The position numbers and the translations under genes were made by a program. Source: Mucilaginibacter sabulilitoris (lineage in GTDB: Bacteria > Bacteroidota > Bacteroidia > Sphingobacteriales > Sphingobacteriaceae). From it: a DNA stretch of 64,000 bases. The stretch covers positions 7,440,001-7,504,000 of the forward strand of contig NZ_CP139558.1 of NCBI RefSeq assembly GCF_034262375.1. The letters are read 5' to 3'. Positions within the stretch are counted from its first letter, which is position 1, and each line of letters begins with the position of its first letter. Under the pieces are notes generated by a model that saw only the letters and a program-made list of their open reading frames with translations, was not told where the DNA came from and searched no databases. Shown here in pieces: positions 48,954 to 57,152 of this stretch.

Positions 48954-49431
48954 TTATTATTCTGTTTAACAGCGCAATCTGGGCCGAGTGGTATATATGA
49001 TGCTGTATCAATCCGTTGATCAGTTCTTCATAAGTTACGCCGGTTCCTTGTTCGCGGTCTCTTTCGTCGTTAGTAGCCTCACTCCATTGTTCAGGAGGGA
49101 AGTTTTGGATAACGCCTACCAAATTTACATTAACCAGTTTCAAATCATCAACATAATTCTGCCATTTTTGTTCGTCGGGGCTGCCGGTTTCGGGCCAGTC
49201 GCCGCTGATAGGTATACCTGCGGCTAAGCCGTTCATCCGGTCCATCACTTCTTCTGTCCAGGCAATCATGTGTAAAACTATCTCGGCTATATTATGTACC
49301 GAACCGGGCGGCTTTTCATAGGCGGCTTCAAAGCTGATGCCTTCAACAATGTCATAAACCGGCGAACCATACCAGGGATCGCCCGATAATATGTTTTCTA
49401 ACTGGTGCGAAAGTTCTTTTGAAATGCTCAT
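48946..49431 (-). CDS. DinB-family protein
   Basis: I choose the ATG at 49431 (161 residues, MSISKELSHQLENIL) because it overlaps the stop of the upstream gene as ATGA; a start ten codons earlier would run deeper into that gene. It is a four-helix bundle with the DinB metal pattern: His in HNIAEIVLHMIAWTEEVMDR and a HHIYHSAQIALL motif at the C-terminus. Members are small metal-dependent enzymes, often thiol-transferases; the substrate is unknown. Confidence 0.87.
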   Translation of the reverse strand: MSISKELSHQLENILSGDPWYGSPVYDIVEGISFEAAYEKPPGSVHNIAEIVLHMIAWTEEVMDRMNGLAAGIPISGDWPETGSPDEQKWQNYVDDLKLVNVNLVGVIQNFPPEQWSEATNDERDREQGTGVTYEELINGLIQHHIYHSAQIALLNRIING

Positions 49432-50978
49432 GATAATATTTTTAAAGTTGCCGATGCACAATTAATACCATCTATAGCAGCAGAAATAATGCCACCTGCG
49501 TACCCTGCACCCTCGCCACACGGAAATAATCCCTGCACCTGCGGATGCTGTAAGGTTTCCTTATCCCTTGGCACTTTTACCGGCGATGAGGTGCGCGACT
49601 CAACACCCACCAATAAGGCCTCATTTGTATAATAGCCTTTCATTTTTTTACCAAATACGGGTAATGCGCTTTGCAAGCGTCTATGTATCCATAAAGGTAA
49701 CACTTCTTTTAACTCAATGCTTTTGGTACCAGGCAAATAAGAGTTTACGGGCAAATTATTTGATAAACGCCCCTCTACAAAATCAACCATACGCTGGCCG
49801 GGCGCAACCAGGTTACCACCACCGGCCAAAAACGCGGCATGTTCTGCCTGCTGCTGAAAACGCAGCATCAGGAAAGGGTCATTTTCATCCCCAGGTACAT
49901 CCTCCATATTTATTTGTACCACCGTACCCGAGTTGGCGAAAGGATTATTCCGTTTTGAAGGACTCCAGCCATTCACCACAATTTCGTTGGCTTCGGTAGC
50001 GCAGGGGGCAATAATACCACCCGGGCACATGCAAAAAGAAAATACGCCCCGGCCATCTACCTGTTCAACCAGGTTGTAGTATGAGGGGGGCAAATCAGGG
50101 CCGCGGTATTCGCAATGGTACTGGGCCCTGTCAATAATTTCCTGCGGATGCTCTATCCGTACCCCCAAGGCAAAAGGTTTGGCTTCTATCAATATGTTTT
50201 GGTGATGCAGCATTTCAAAAACATCCCGTGCCGAATGCCCCGTTGCCAGGATCACAGCGTCTGATGTTAATTTTTCACCGGTAGATAGTTTCACTCCTTT
50301 TATTTTACCAAACTCTACCAGCAGGGCCGTCACTTTAGTATCAAAAAGTACCTCGCCACCTGCATTCAGTATGGTTTCGCGCATGGCGGTAATAATCTGC
50401 GGTAGTTTATTGGTGCCAATGTGCGGCCGGGCATCAATCAGTATATTTCCATCGGCACCATGCGCAACAAACATTTTCAACACCTCGTTAACATCGCCGC
50501 GTTTGGTTGAGCGGGTGTACAATTTACCGTCGGAATACGTACCGGCACCGCCCTCGCCAAAGCAATAGTTCGATTCGGGATTTACCAGCCCCTGTTTATT
50601 AATATTGGCCAGATCGCGGCGGCGCTGTTTAACATCCTTACCCCGCTCAATAATAACCGGTTTTAACCCCAGCTTAATGCACTGCAATGCCGCAAACAAA
50701 CCCGCCGGACCGGCACCTACTATAATAACAGGGCGGCCAAACTGCACATCGGGATAATTAATGGCATATATTTCGGGCTCATAAACCTGGTTTAAAAATA
50801 CCTGCACCTGCATGCGGTACAAAACTTTGCGCCCGCGGGCATCAATAGACCGCTTGATTACTTTTACTGCCGAAATGTTTTTGGGTTGAATATTTAAAGA
50901 AGCCGCCGCCAGACGTGTTATGACTGCTTCGTCTTCCTGCTGCCCTGGAGGGCATACTATTTCTGTTTCTTTTATCAT
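49428..50978 (-). CDS. FAD-dependent oxidoreductase (COG2509 type)
   Basis: A 516-residue protein. An N-terminal helical/ferredoxin-like part (1-80) with KNISAVKVIKRSIDARGRKV is followed by the FAD dinucleotide motif IIVGAGPAGLFAALQCIKLG (85-104), ERGKDVKQRRRD, FGEGGAGTYSDGKLYTR and ATGHSARDVFEMLHH, ending in LFPCGEGAGYAGGIISAAID. This is the uncharacterised FAD-dependent dehydrogenase family widespread in bacteria. First gene of the operon with DinB and CoA-binding genes; a TACCTTTG box lies 33 bases upstream. Confidence 0.9.
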   Translation of the reverse strand: MIKETEIVCPPGQQEDEAVITRLAAASLNIQPKNISAVKVIKRSIDARGRKVLYRMQVQVFLNQVYEPEIYAINYPDVQFGRPVIIVGAGPAGLFAALQCIKLGLKPVIIERGKDVKQRRRDLANINKQGLVNPESNYCFGEGGAGTYSDGKLYTRSTKRGDVNEVLKMFVAHGADGNILIDARPHIGTNKLPQIITAMRETILNAGGEVLFDTKVTALLVEFGKIKGVKLSTGEKLTSDAVILATGHSARDVFEMLHHQNILIEAKPFALGVRIEHPQEIIDRAQYHCEYRGPDLPPSYYNLVEQVDGRGVFSFCMCPGGIIAPCATEANEIVVNGWSPSKRNNPFANSGTVVQINMEDVPGDENDPFLMLRFQQQAEHAAFLAGGGNLVAPGQRMVDFVEGRLSNNLPVNSYLPGTKSIELKEVLPLWIHRRLQSALPVFGKKMKGYYTNEALLVGVESRTSSPVKVPRDKETLQHPQVQGLFPCGEGAGYAGGIISAAIDGINCASATLKILS

Positions 50979-51010
50979 GGTAACTGCCGGGTTTTTATCC
51001 CGGATGGGAG

Positions 51011-51018
51011 CAAAGGTA
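51011..51018 (-). promoter_or_regulatory. -7 box TACCTTTG for the FAD oxidoreductase operon
   Basis: An exact TAnnTTTG on the minus strand, 33 bases before the ATG at 50978, giving a short leader. No TTG at 19-21 bases upstream is present, so only the -7 element is supported. Confidence 0.6.
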
Positions 51019-51123
51019 GAAAAAATTGGCCTATCAGCGGCGTTAACTCACCCCGACATCACTCCGCTTGTCGCCCCCCTCTTTGGCTTCGCCATAAATA
51101 GGGTAATGGATTAAATAAAGAAA

Positions 51124-51248
51124 GCGTCATGGCGAGGCATGACGCACCCCCCCCTCAAAATCTCCCCCAAAAGGGGAGACTTTGAAATGTCTTTTTAAGC
51201 CCTCTCCTTTGGAGAGGGTTGGGTGAGGCTCATGCCTCGCCATGACGC
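51124..51248. repeat. Nested palindromic element with 19-bp terminal inverted repeats
   Basis: The left end GCGTCATGGCGAGGCATGA (51124-51142) is the exact reverse complement of the right end (51230-51248). Inside are two further palindromes, TCTCCCCC-aaa-AGGGGAGA and CCTCTCC-ttt-GGAGAGG, and the tail GGTTGGGTGAGGCT. The left end itself folds on itself (GCGTCATG...CATGACGC). It looks like a non-coding MITE- or REP-like element. The rest of the 50979-51480 gap holds no gene. Confidence 0.65.
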
Positions 51249-51480
51249 AATCTTTCCCCAACCCTCTTTGCGCCGCAGGCGTAGGGTGGTCGAGCAAAGC
51301 GACGACCGGGTGAGTCAATAAGCAGGTGAGTCAATCCACCAAAAACCGTCCGCAGGTGCACAATGACCGTCCGCTATCGAACAGTTTTAAACACCTATAA
51401 AATTTTATTTTACTGAAAATCAACTACTTACAAAATGGCATCTGTATTGGCATAGGCTCAATATAAAATTACAACACAAA

Positions 51481-52050
51481 ATGAATATCGCCGAAGACCG
51501 CTTGATGACCATTTGGGAAGGATGTTTGAAAAACGACCGCAAGCAACAGGAACAATTATACAGATTATTAGCCCCACGCATGCTGGCCGTGTGCATGCGT
51601 TACGCAACTGACAAAGACGAAGCGCAGGACATACTGCAGGAAGGCTTTATAAAAATGTTCAGAAACATGAACAATTATCGGGGCGATGGTAGCCTGGAGG
51701 GCTGGATACGCCGTATTATGGTACATTGCGCCATCTCCCGTTACCGCAAATTAAAACCAATGGTTTTGGTTGAGGATTTTGCCGCCGAAAGCAGCATGCC
51801 TATGAGTAAATCATATAACGATAACGGTTTGGAAGCAAAGGACCTGATGAAACTTATTCAAAAGCTGCCTAAAACTTACCGCTCTGTATTTAGCATGTAC
51901 GCTATTGAAGGTTATTCGCACCAGGAAATAGGCAACTCATTAGGCATGACCGAGCTTTTATCGCGCACTACACTGTACCGTGCACGTAACGTACTAAAAG
52001 AAATGATAGCCAAGCTTACTTCCCGTGAGCAGCATTGCCTGGCAGGGTAA
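51481..52050 (+). CDS. ECF-type RNA polymerase sigma factor
   Basis: A 189-residue protein. Region 2: YATDKDEAQDILQEGFIKMF and NYRGDGSLEGWIRRIMVHCA. Region 4: LPKTYRSVFSMYAIEGYSHQ followed by EIGNSLGMTELLSRTTLYRA. No anti-sigma gene follows, so it may be constitutively available or controlled elsewhere; a LemA gene lies downstream. Confidence 0.93.
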   Translation: MNIAEDRLMTIWEGCLKNDRKQQEQLYRLLAPRMLAVCMRYATDKDEAQDILQEGFIKMFRNMNNYRGDGSLEGWIRRIMVHCAISRYRKLKPMVLVEDFAAESSMPMSKSYNDNGLEAKDLMKLIQKLPKTYRSVFSMYAIEGYSHQEIGNSLGMTELLSRTTLYRARNVLKEMIAKLTSREQHCLAG

Positions 52051-52060
52051 AATTTGCCCT

Positions 52061-52083
52061 GCCTTCTCCCTGGCGGAGAAGGC
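52061..52083. terminator. Hairpin after the sigma factor gene
   Basis: GCCTTCTCC-ctggc-GGAGAAGGC, a perfect 9-bp stem 11 bases past the stop. There is no T-run, so it may instead be a partial copy of the CTCC/GGAG palindromic repeat family. Confidence 0.5.
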
Positions 52084-52347
52084 ACTTACATTACCCCTTC
52101 ACCTTTCCGGTTCGGGTACTATAATGTGTAAACTCACATATAGCCGGTTTATCGCTTATTTCTTAAAGCTTTACATAAATCTTCACGTTTATATTAAGTA
52201 GCAACAATAACCGCTTGCAGCTTAAATCTTTTAATTATCTTTAGAGGTGTGTATCTTGACATGTTGTCATAACTATTGGCTGTTGTAACAACGGTACACC
52301 TTTTGTAATCTAAAACTGAAAACACATATCAAAAAAAGCATAATTAA

Positions 52348-52926
52348 ATGAAAAAGCTACTCTCAGTAATACTCATTATAACCGCGGCTATGTCATTAAG
52401 CTCATGCAGTTATAACAGCATGGTTAAAATGGACGAGAACGTAAAAACCAAGTGGGCCGCCGTGCAGAGCCAGTACCAACGCCGCAGCGATTTGATACCT
52501 AACCTCGTTAATACCGTTAAAGGTGCCGCTAATTTTGAAAAGAGCACCCTAACCGCCGTTGTTGAAGCACGTGCCAAGGCAACAGCCGTTCAAGTTGACC
52601 CGACCAAGCTAACACCTGAATCTATCAAGGCCTTCCAGGCAGCACAGGGCGAGTTAAGTTCGGCATTGGGCAGGTTGCTGGTTGTTACCGAAAACTATCC
52701 TAACTTAAAAACCAACGAAAACTTCCTGGGTTTACAGGCTCAGATTGAAGGTACAGAAAACCGCATACAGGTGGCCCGTCAGGATTTTAATACTTCTGTT
52801 CAGGAATTTAATACCAAAATTCGTTCATTCCCGGCCAATATAACAGCAAAAATGTTCGGCTTTAGCGAAAAAGGATACTTCACCGCCGAGCCCGGATCTG
52901 ATAAAGCACCCAAAGTTCAGTTTTAA
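52348..52926 (+). CDS. LemA family lipoprotein
   Basis: A 192-residue protein with signal peptide and lipobox SLSSC (Cys20), then KMDENVKTKWAAVQSQYQRR, SDLIPNLVNTVKGAANFEKS and LGLQAQIEGTENRIQVARQD, diagnostic of LemA. The fold is a long helical bundle anchored by lipid or an N-terminal helix. The two TPM-domain genes follow, the conserved LemA-TPM arrangement; a role in envelope stress or protein quality control is plausible. Confidence 0.93.
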   Translation: MKKLLSVILIITAAMSLSSCSYNSMVKMDENVKTKWAAVQSQYQRRSDLIPNLVNTVKGAANFEKSTLTAVVEARAKATAVQVDPTKLTPESIKAFQAAQGELSSALGRLLVVTENYPNLKTNENFLGLQAQIEGTENRIQVARQDFNTSVQEFNTKIRSFPANITAKMFGFSEKGYFTAEPGSDKAPKVQF

Positions 52927-52942
52927 TGAATGGTTAATGATT

Positions 52943-52997
52943 TGTTGGATTATTGATTTCAAACACTCATCAGGTCAGCGAAATCAATAATCCAACA
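52943..52997. repeat. 18-bp inverted repeat between lemA and the TPM genes
   Basis: TGTTGGATTATTGATTTC (52943-52960) and its exact complement (52980-52997) around a 19-base loop. It could attenuate transcription into the TPM genes. The arms lack a GC-rich core and a T-run, so a typical terminator is unlikely. Confidence 0.6.
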
Positions 52998-53043
52998 TCT
53001 AAAAACTCACTAAATCATTAATTCAATAATTCACTAATTAAAA

Positions 53044-53478
53044 ATGGCAGTATTTAACGAAGAAGAACAGCAGCGCATTCAGAAAGCCATTGAGGAAGCT
53101 GAGAAACGGAGCTCAGGCGAGATCAGGGTATGTATTGAAAAAAAATGCAGCGAGGATGTGCTTGACCGGGCGGCCAAATATTTTTATCAACTTAACATGC
53201 ACAAAACCAAACTGCGTCATGGCGTGCTTATTTATGTAGCCACTGTCGACAGGAAATTTGCCATTATTGGTGATGCGGGTATCAATAAAGTGGTGCCGGA
53301 TAATTTTTGGGATAACACCAAGGAAGATATGCTGAAACATTTTAAGTATGGCGATATTGTGGAGGGAATTGTTACTGGCTTAAAAATTGCCGGCGAACAA
53401 TTGCAAAAGTATTTTCCTCATTCGCAGGATAACGACAACGAATTATCCGATGACATCGCCTTTATGGACGGTGATTAA
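53044..53478 (+). CDS. TPM-domain (DUF477) protein, cytoplasmic
   Basis: A 144-residue protein without signal peptide. FNEEEQQRIQKAIEEAEKRS, SGEIRVCIEKKC, HGVLIYVATVDRKFAIIGDA and VVPDNFWDNTKEDMLKHFK match the TPM domain. The short acidic tail (SQDNDNELSDDIAFMDGD) is unusual. Second gene of the LemA-TPM-TPM cluster, 12 bases before the next. Confidence 0.9.
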   Translation: MAVFNEEEQQRIQKAIEEAEKRSSGEIRVCIEKKCSEDVLDRAAKYFYQLNMHKTKLRHGVLIYVATVDRKFAIIGDAGINKVVPDNFWDNTKEDMLKHFKYGDIVEGIVTGLKIAGEQLQKYFPHSQDNDNELSDDIAFMDGD

Positions 53479-53489
53479 TCTTTAAACTC

Positions 53490-54290
53490 ATGTTCAAAAA
53501 AATAATATTGTTCTTTAGCCTGCTGCTATGCGCCTTTGTGGTGTTTGCACAGGATTTTCCGGAACGCTCAACCACGCTGGTTACCGACTATACCCATACG
53601 CTATCGGCAGATGATAAGCAAAAGCTGGAAAATAAACTGGTTGCCTTTAATGATTCTACGTCAACCCAAATAGCGGTGGTAATGCTCAAATCGGTAGGCA
53701 ACTATGACATTAATGAGTATGGCGCTGCGCTGGGCCGCAAATGGGGCATAGGGCAAAAAGGAAAAAACAACGGTATACTGATATTAGTTGCCCTTGGCGA
53801 CCGTAAACTTACCATACAAACCGGTTATGGCGCCGAAGGCGCCCTGCCTGATATTATTACCCAGCAAATAAGGGTGAATGATATTAACCCGCGTTTTAAA
53901 CAGGGCGATTACTACGGCGGCCTCAACGCCGGTATCGATCAGATTATTAAATATACCAAAGGTGAGTACAAGGCCGATAAAAAGCCACAGCGAAAAGGCG
54001 ACAGCCCGGGCGGCAGCATCCTGATCGTATTCATTATTATCGTAGTGATCGTCATCATCGTTTTCCGCAACCGTGGAGGTGGCGGCGGTCGCCAGATTAT
54101 TGGCAGCCGTGGTGGCGCCAGTCCGTTCTGGTGGTTTTTAGCCGGCAACATGCTTGGTCGGGGCAGTGGCGGAGGCGGCTGGGGCGGCTTTAGCGGTGGC
54201 GGCAGAGACAGTGGTGGTGATAGCGGCGGGGGCTTCGGCGGTTTTGGCGGAGGCGACTTTGGCGGTGGCGGCTCCGGCGGCAGCTGGTAA
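53490..54290 (+). CDS. TPM-domain membrane protein with Gly-rich tail
   Basis: A 266-residue protein. It has a signal peptide ending VVFAQ, a TPM domain (LVTDYTHTLSADDKQKLENK, STQIAVVMLKSVGNYDINEY, GRKWGIGQKGKNNGILILVA, KLTIQTGYGAEGALPD), one C-terminal membrane helix (ILIVFIIIVVIVIIVF) and a Gly/Ser-rich tail of about 60 residues (GGGFGGFGGGDFGGGG). The domain would face the periplasm. Works with LemA and the preceding TPM protein; exact role unknown. Confidence 0.92.
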   Translation: MFKKIILFFSLLLCAFVVFAQDFPERSTTLVTDYTHTLSADDKQKLENKLVAFNDSTSTQIAVVMLKSVGNYDINEYGAALGRKWGIGQKGKNNGILILVALGDRKLTIQTGYGAEGALPDIITQQIRVNDINPRFKQGDYYGGLNAGIDQIIKYTKGEYKADKKPQRKGDSPGGSILIVFIIIVVIVIIVFRNRGGGGGRQIIGSRGGASPFWWFLAGNMLGRGSGGGGWGGFSGGGRDSGGDSGGGFGGFGGGDFGGGGSGGSW

Positions 54291-54445
54291 GCCGTTATTA
54301 AATTAATGATTTATTGAATTATTGATTAGGCGTTCTTCTAATTAATAATTCAATAATTAATCTCTCCTCAATCGCTAATTCAATAACTCAATAATTACCT
54401 CCACCACCTCAATAATTCAATAACTCAGTAATTCAATAATTTAAA
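54291..54445. repeat. AT-rich degenerate repeats of an ATTCAATAAT unit
   Basis: The gap repeats AATTCAATAA(T/C)T-like words at least five times, on a background of ATTATTGAATTA-type inverted copies. It could fold into several weak hairpins. Spacing is irregular and units are short, so this is not CRISPR. Similar words recur at 53020-53040 and, more loosely, 56565-56600. Confidence 0.55.
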
Positions 54446-54991
54446 ATGGATCTTACCTGGAAATTACTTTCATCCACCTATATACATAAAGGCCCCTGGG
54501 CCACCCTCCGTACCGACCGCTGTGAAATGCCTGATGGGCGTATTGTAGAAGATTATTACGTATTAGAGTACAGCAATTGGGTTAACGCCGTTGCCATCAC
54601 CGAAGACAACAAAGTGCTGATGGTAAAGCAATACCGCCATGCCGCGGGCATTATATCGTTAGAAATCCCCGGCGGAGTTATAGATGGCGACGAGTCGCCT
54701 ATTGAAGGCCTGCGCCGTGAACTGCTGGAAGAAACCGGCTACCGGTTTGATGATTTTGAACTGCTTTGCACTGTTTACGGCAACCCCTCAACTGCTAATA
54801 ACCAAACTTTTACTTACCTGGCCAAAGGCGGCAAAAAAGTACAGGAGCAATCACTTGACGACCATGAAGAGCTGATAGTAGAGGAATATACCATTCCCGA
54901 GGTAAAACAACTGCTGCTGGAAAATAAAGTAGTACAGGCCATGCACTGCGCCGGCCTATTTTATGGTATGGTGAAGCTGGGGGTGATGTAA
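54446..54991 (+). CDS. NUDIX hydrolase, ADP-ribose pyrophosphatase-like
   Basis: A 181-residue protein. The N-terminal strand part (WATLRTDRCEMPDGRIVEDY) and VLMVKQYRHAAGIISLEIPG lead to a canonical Nudix box GGVIDGDESPIEGLRRELLE, then ETGY, followed by YGNPSTANNQTFTYLA. This resembles NudF/ADP-ribose pyrophosphatases, which clear ADP-ribose or sugar nucleotides. The stop directly abuts the stop of the convergent NTF2-like gene. Confidence 0.92.
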   Translation: MDLTWKLLSSTYIHKGPWATLRTDRCEMPDGRIVEDYYVLEYSNWVNAVAITEDNKVLMVKQYRHAAGIISLEIPGGVIDGDESPIEGLRRELLEETGYRFDDFELLCTVYGNPSTANNQTFTYLAKGGKKVQEQSLDDHEELIVEEYTIPEVKQLLLENKVVQAMHCAGLFYGMVKLGVM

Positions 54992-55450
54992 TTACTTCGG
55001 GCAATTGTCTTTCCGGCGGGTATCTACAACATAAATAATCTTCCATCCGCCGCCGGTTTTCATTAACTGAAAAACATCAACGCCACAGTGACTGAATTTA
55101 TCGTCTAAATAAAATTTATATGGTGCCCAAACGCTGGCAAGTTCGCCGTCAATTTTAATATCGGTAATGGATATAAGCTCGTCCCACACACCGTTGTGAG
55201 GGGTACCCACTGCTTTTATAAACTCATCAGGGTTATCGGTTTCCAAAACTACCGACCCGTCTTTCTCATTAGCCACCGTCTGAAAAACGATGCCCTTTGC
55301 AAAGGTAGAACGCGGCATGGCACTGTCGGACTTGCGCATGGCATCAAACATGGTATTGACTGTTTGCTTTATGGCATCCCTGTCGGTTTGTTGTGCAAAC
55401 GCCCGGACTGACAACAATAAAACAAAAATGATAAGGAGTAAATTTTTCAT
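54992..55450 (-). CDS. Secreted NTF2-like (SnoaL/DUF4440-type) protein
   Basis: A 152-residue protein with a signal peptide (MKNLLLIIFVLLLSVRAFAQ). The remainder, DRDAIKQTVNTMFDAMRKSD through LASVWAPYKFYLDDKFSHCG and FQLMKTGGGWKIIYVVDTRR, is the NTF2 cone fold. Such proteins bind or modify small molecules; none is indicated here. Single gene. Confidence 0.85.
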   Translation of the reverse strand: MKNLLLIIFVLLLSVRAFAQQTDRDAIKQTVNTMFDAMRKSDSAMPRSTFAKGIVFQTVANEKDGSVVLETDNPDEFIKAVGTPHNGVWDELISITDIKIDGELASVWAPYKFYLDDKFSHCGVDVFQLMKTGGGWKIIYVVDTRRKDNCPK

Positions 55451-55627
55451 GATGATGAGGGGGTTAAATCAGTTTACCCTAATCAATTTACCCAGAACTT
55501 TTTAAGCGCGGCAAAATTTATAAATAAGTGTTAAAATTCATCACTTTCGCATATTTTCGGGCGCTTTTTGAACAGATAACAACCATTTTATATCGCTTTT
55601 TAACCAGTTTATTGTTAAAAAAAATCT

Positions 55628-56497
55628 TTAAAAAGTTTTGCCTGAGTTTACCACCGTTTCGTAAATCTTTACGGCCTCCACAGCTTCCTTTACATCATGA
55701 ACCCTTAAAATATGAGCGCCTTTCATCAGGCTAATGGTGTTCAGCACGGTGGTACCATTAAGGGCTTCGGCAGCGGTAGTGCCCAACAAACCGTAGATCA
55801 TTCTTTTGCGGGATACACCGGCCAGCATGGGCAAACCGAATATATCAAACTCCTGCAGTCGGTTCATGAGAGCATAGCTATGTTCGGGTTTCTTGGCAAA
55901 ACCAAAGCCGGGGTCAATGATCACATCATGAATACCCAACTGCTTAAGCTGCTGATATTTACACACAAAATAATCAAGCACCTCGGTAAAAACATCGTCA
56001 TATTGCGCCAATTGGTTCATATTCTGCGGATTACCTTTCATATGCATTAAAATATACGGCACCTGCAAACGGGCTATAGTTGCAAACATATCCGCATCCA
56101 GTTGCCCGCCCGATATATCATTAATAATATACGCCCCGGCCTTAACCGCGGCTTCCGCAACCTGCGCCCTGAAAGTATCAACAGAAAGCACCGCATTAGG
56201 AAACGTCGTCACAACAGCCTCTACAACAGGAAGTAACCGATCAGTTTCTTCGGCAATGGAAATATCCGTTGCGCCCGGGCGCGATGAATAAGCGCCGATA
56301 TCTAAAAAAGTGGCGCCTTCATCCAGCATTTTCCCGGCTTGCTGCAGGGCTTCGTCAACAGCAGGCTTGCGGCTACCCGCATAAAAAGAGTCGGGGGTAA
56401 GATTAATGATCCCCATAACTTTCGGGGACGATAAATCAATAAGTTTACCGCCTGCGTTTAGGGTAACTTTTTTATGAAAAAATGTATCTTTAGCCAA
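55628..56497 (-). CDS. folP: Dihydropteroate synthase
   Basis: A 289-residue protein. The motifs KVMGIINLTPDSFYAGSRK (about 26-44), GATFLDIGAYSSRPGA, AVLSVDTFRAQVAEAA, YIINDISGGQ, DPGFGFAKKPEHS and LAGVSRKRMI are those of DHPS, which joins p-aminobenzoate with hydroxymethyl-dihydropterin diphosphate in folate synthesis. The family's sulfonamide-contact loops look unaltered. Divergent from the DUF1599 gene, sharing a short intergenic promoter region. Confidence 0.96.
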   Translation of the reverse strand: MAKDTFFHKKVTLNAGGKLIDLSSPKVMGIINLTPDSFYAGSRKPAVDEALQQAGKMLDEGATFLDIGAYSSRPGATDISIAEETDRLLPVVEAVVTTFPNAVLSVDTFRAQVAEAAVKAGAYIINDISGGQLDADMFATIARLQVPYILMHMKGNPQNMNQLAQYDDVFTEVLDYFVCKYQQLKQLGIHDVIIDPGFGFAKKPEHSYALMNRLQEFDIFGLPMLAGVSRKRMIYGLLGTTAAEALNGTTVLNTISLMKGAHILRVHDVKEAVEAVKIYETVVNSGKTF

Positions 56498-56539
56498 GTG
56501 AGTTTTAATGTTGCAAGTTTAAATGTTGTAAAGTTAGTT

Positions 56540-56547
56540 TAACTTTG
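56540..56547 (+). promoter_or_regulatory. -7 box TAACTTTG upstream of the DUF1599 operon
   Basis: Matches TAnnTTTG, 56 bases before the chosen TTG start at 56604. No TTG at the standard spacing, so support is partial. Confidence 0.45.
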
Positions 56548-56603
56548 CAAACATTGGCGAAAACCCAACATTCAAACATTTCAACATTCAAATATTTCAA
56601 CTT

Positions 56604-57143
56604 TTGGCTAATACATCAGCAGAATACGACGCAGTAATTAATATATGTAAGGGCCTTTTCATGAAAAAGACCCGCGATTATGGAACCGCCTGGCGTATAT
56701 TACGTCCGCAATCTATTACAGATCAGATATTTATTAAAGCTCAGCGCATACGCACCCTCGAAGAAAAAAAGATATCAAAAGTAGGCGAAGACATCACCGG
56801 AGAATATATTGGGATAGTAAACTACTGCGTAATAGCCATGATGCAGCTGGAATGCAGCGCCGATACCCCTGCCGAACTTGCACCCGATCATGTAGAAGGG
56901 CTATTTGATGAAAAGGTAAAGGAAACTAAGGACCTCATGTTTGCCAAAAACCATGACTACGGCGAAGCCTGGCGCGACATGCGTATCAGCTCATTAACCG
57001 ATCTGATATTGATGAAACTACTGCGTGTTAAGCAAATTGAAGACAACCAGGGCCTTACCGAAGCATCGGAAGGGGTAAAGGCCAATTATCAGGACATGCT
57101 GAATTATTCGGTATTTGCCTTAATTAAACTTGGAGTACAATAA
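56604..57143 (+). CDS. DUF1599 protein with internally duplicated domain
   Basis: A 179-residue protein starting at TTG 56604, because no in-frame ATG occurs until codon 20 and conserved sequence begins before it. Two homologous halves are visible: DYGTAWR (25-31) and ITDQIFIKAQRIRTLE (38-53) match DYGEAWR (118-124) and LTDLILMKLLRVKQIE (131-146); EYIGIVNYC matches NYQDMLNYS. DUF1599 has been linked to nucleotide-modification-associated domains, but no function is proven. First gene of an apparent operon with BT_3928, ABC permease and aroK. Confidence 0.88.
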   Translation: MANTSAEYDAVINICKGLFMKKTRDYGTAWRILRPQSITDQIFIKAQRIRTLEEKKISKVGEDITGEYIGIVNYCVIAMMQLECSADTPAELAPDHVEGLFDEKVKETKDLMFAKNHDYGEAWRDMRISSLTDLILMKLLRVKQIEDNQGLTEASEGVKANYQDMLNYSVFALIKLGVQ

Positions 57144-57152
57144 ACTACTTAA

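Noticed and set aside
49432..49461. Ten extra N-terminal codons for the DinB protein
   Set aside because: The ATG at 49431 overlaps the upstream stop as ATGA, the normal coupling; the longer start would extend further into the FAD gene.
54291..54445. Possible CRISPR array from repeated ATTCAATAA words
   Set aside because: Units are too short, irregularly spaced and lack unique spacers; no cas genes are near.
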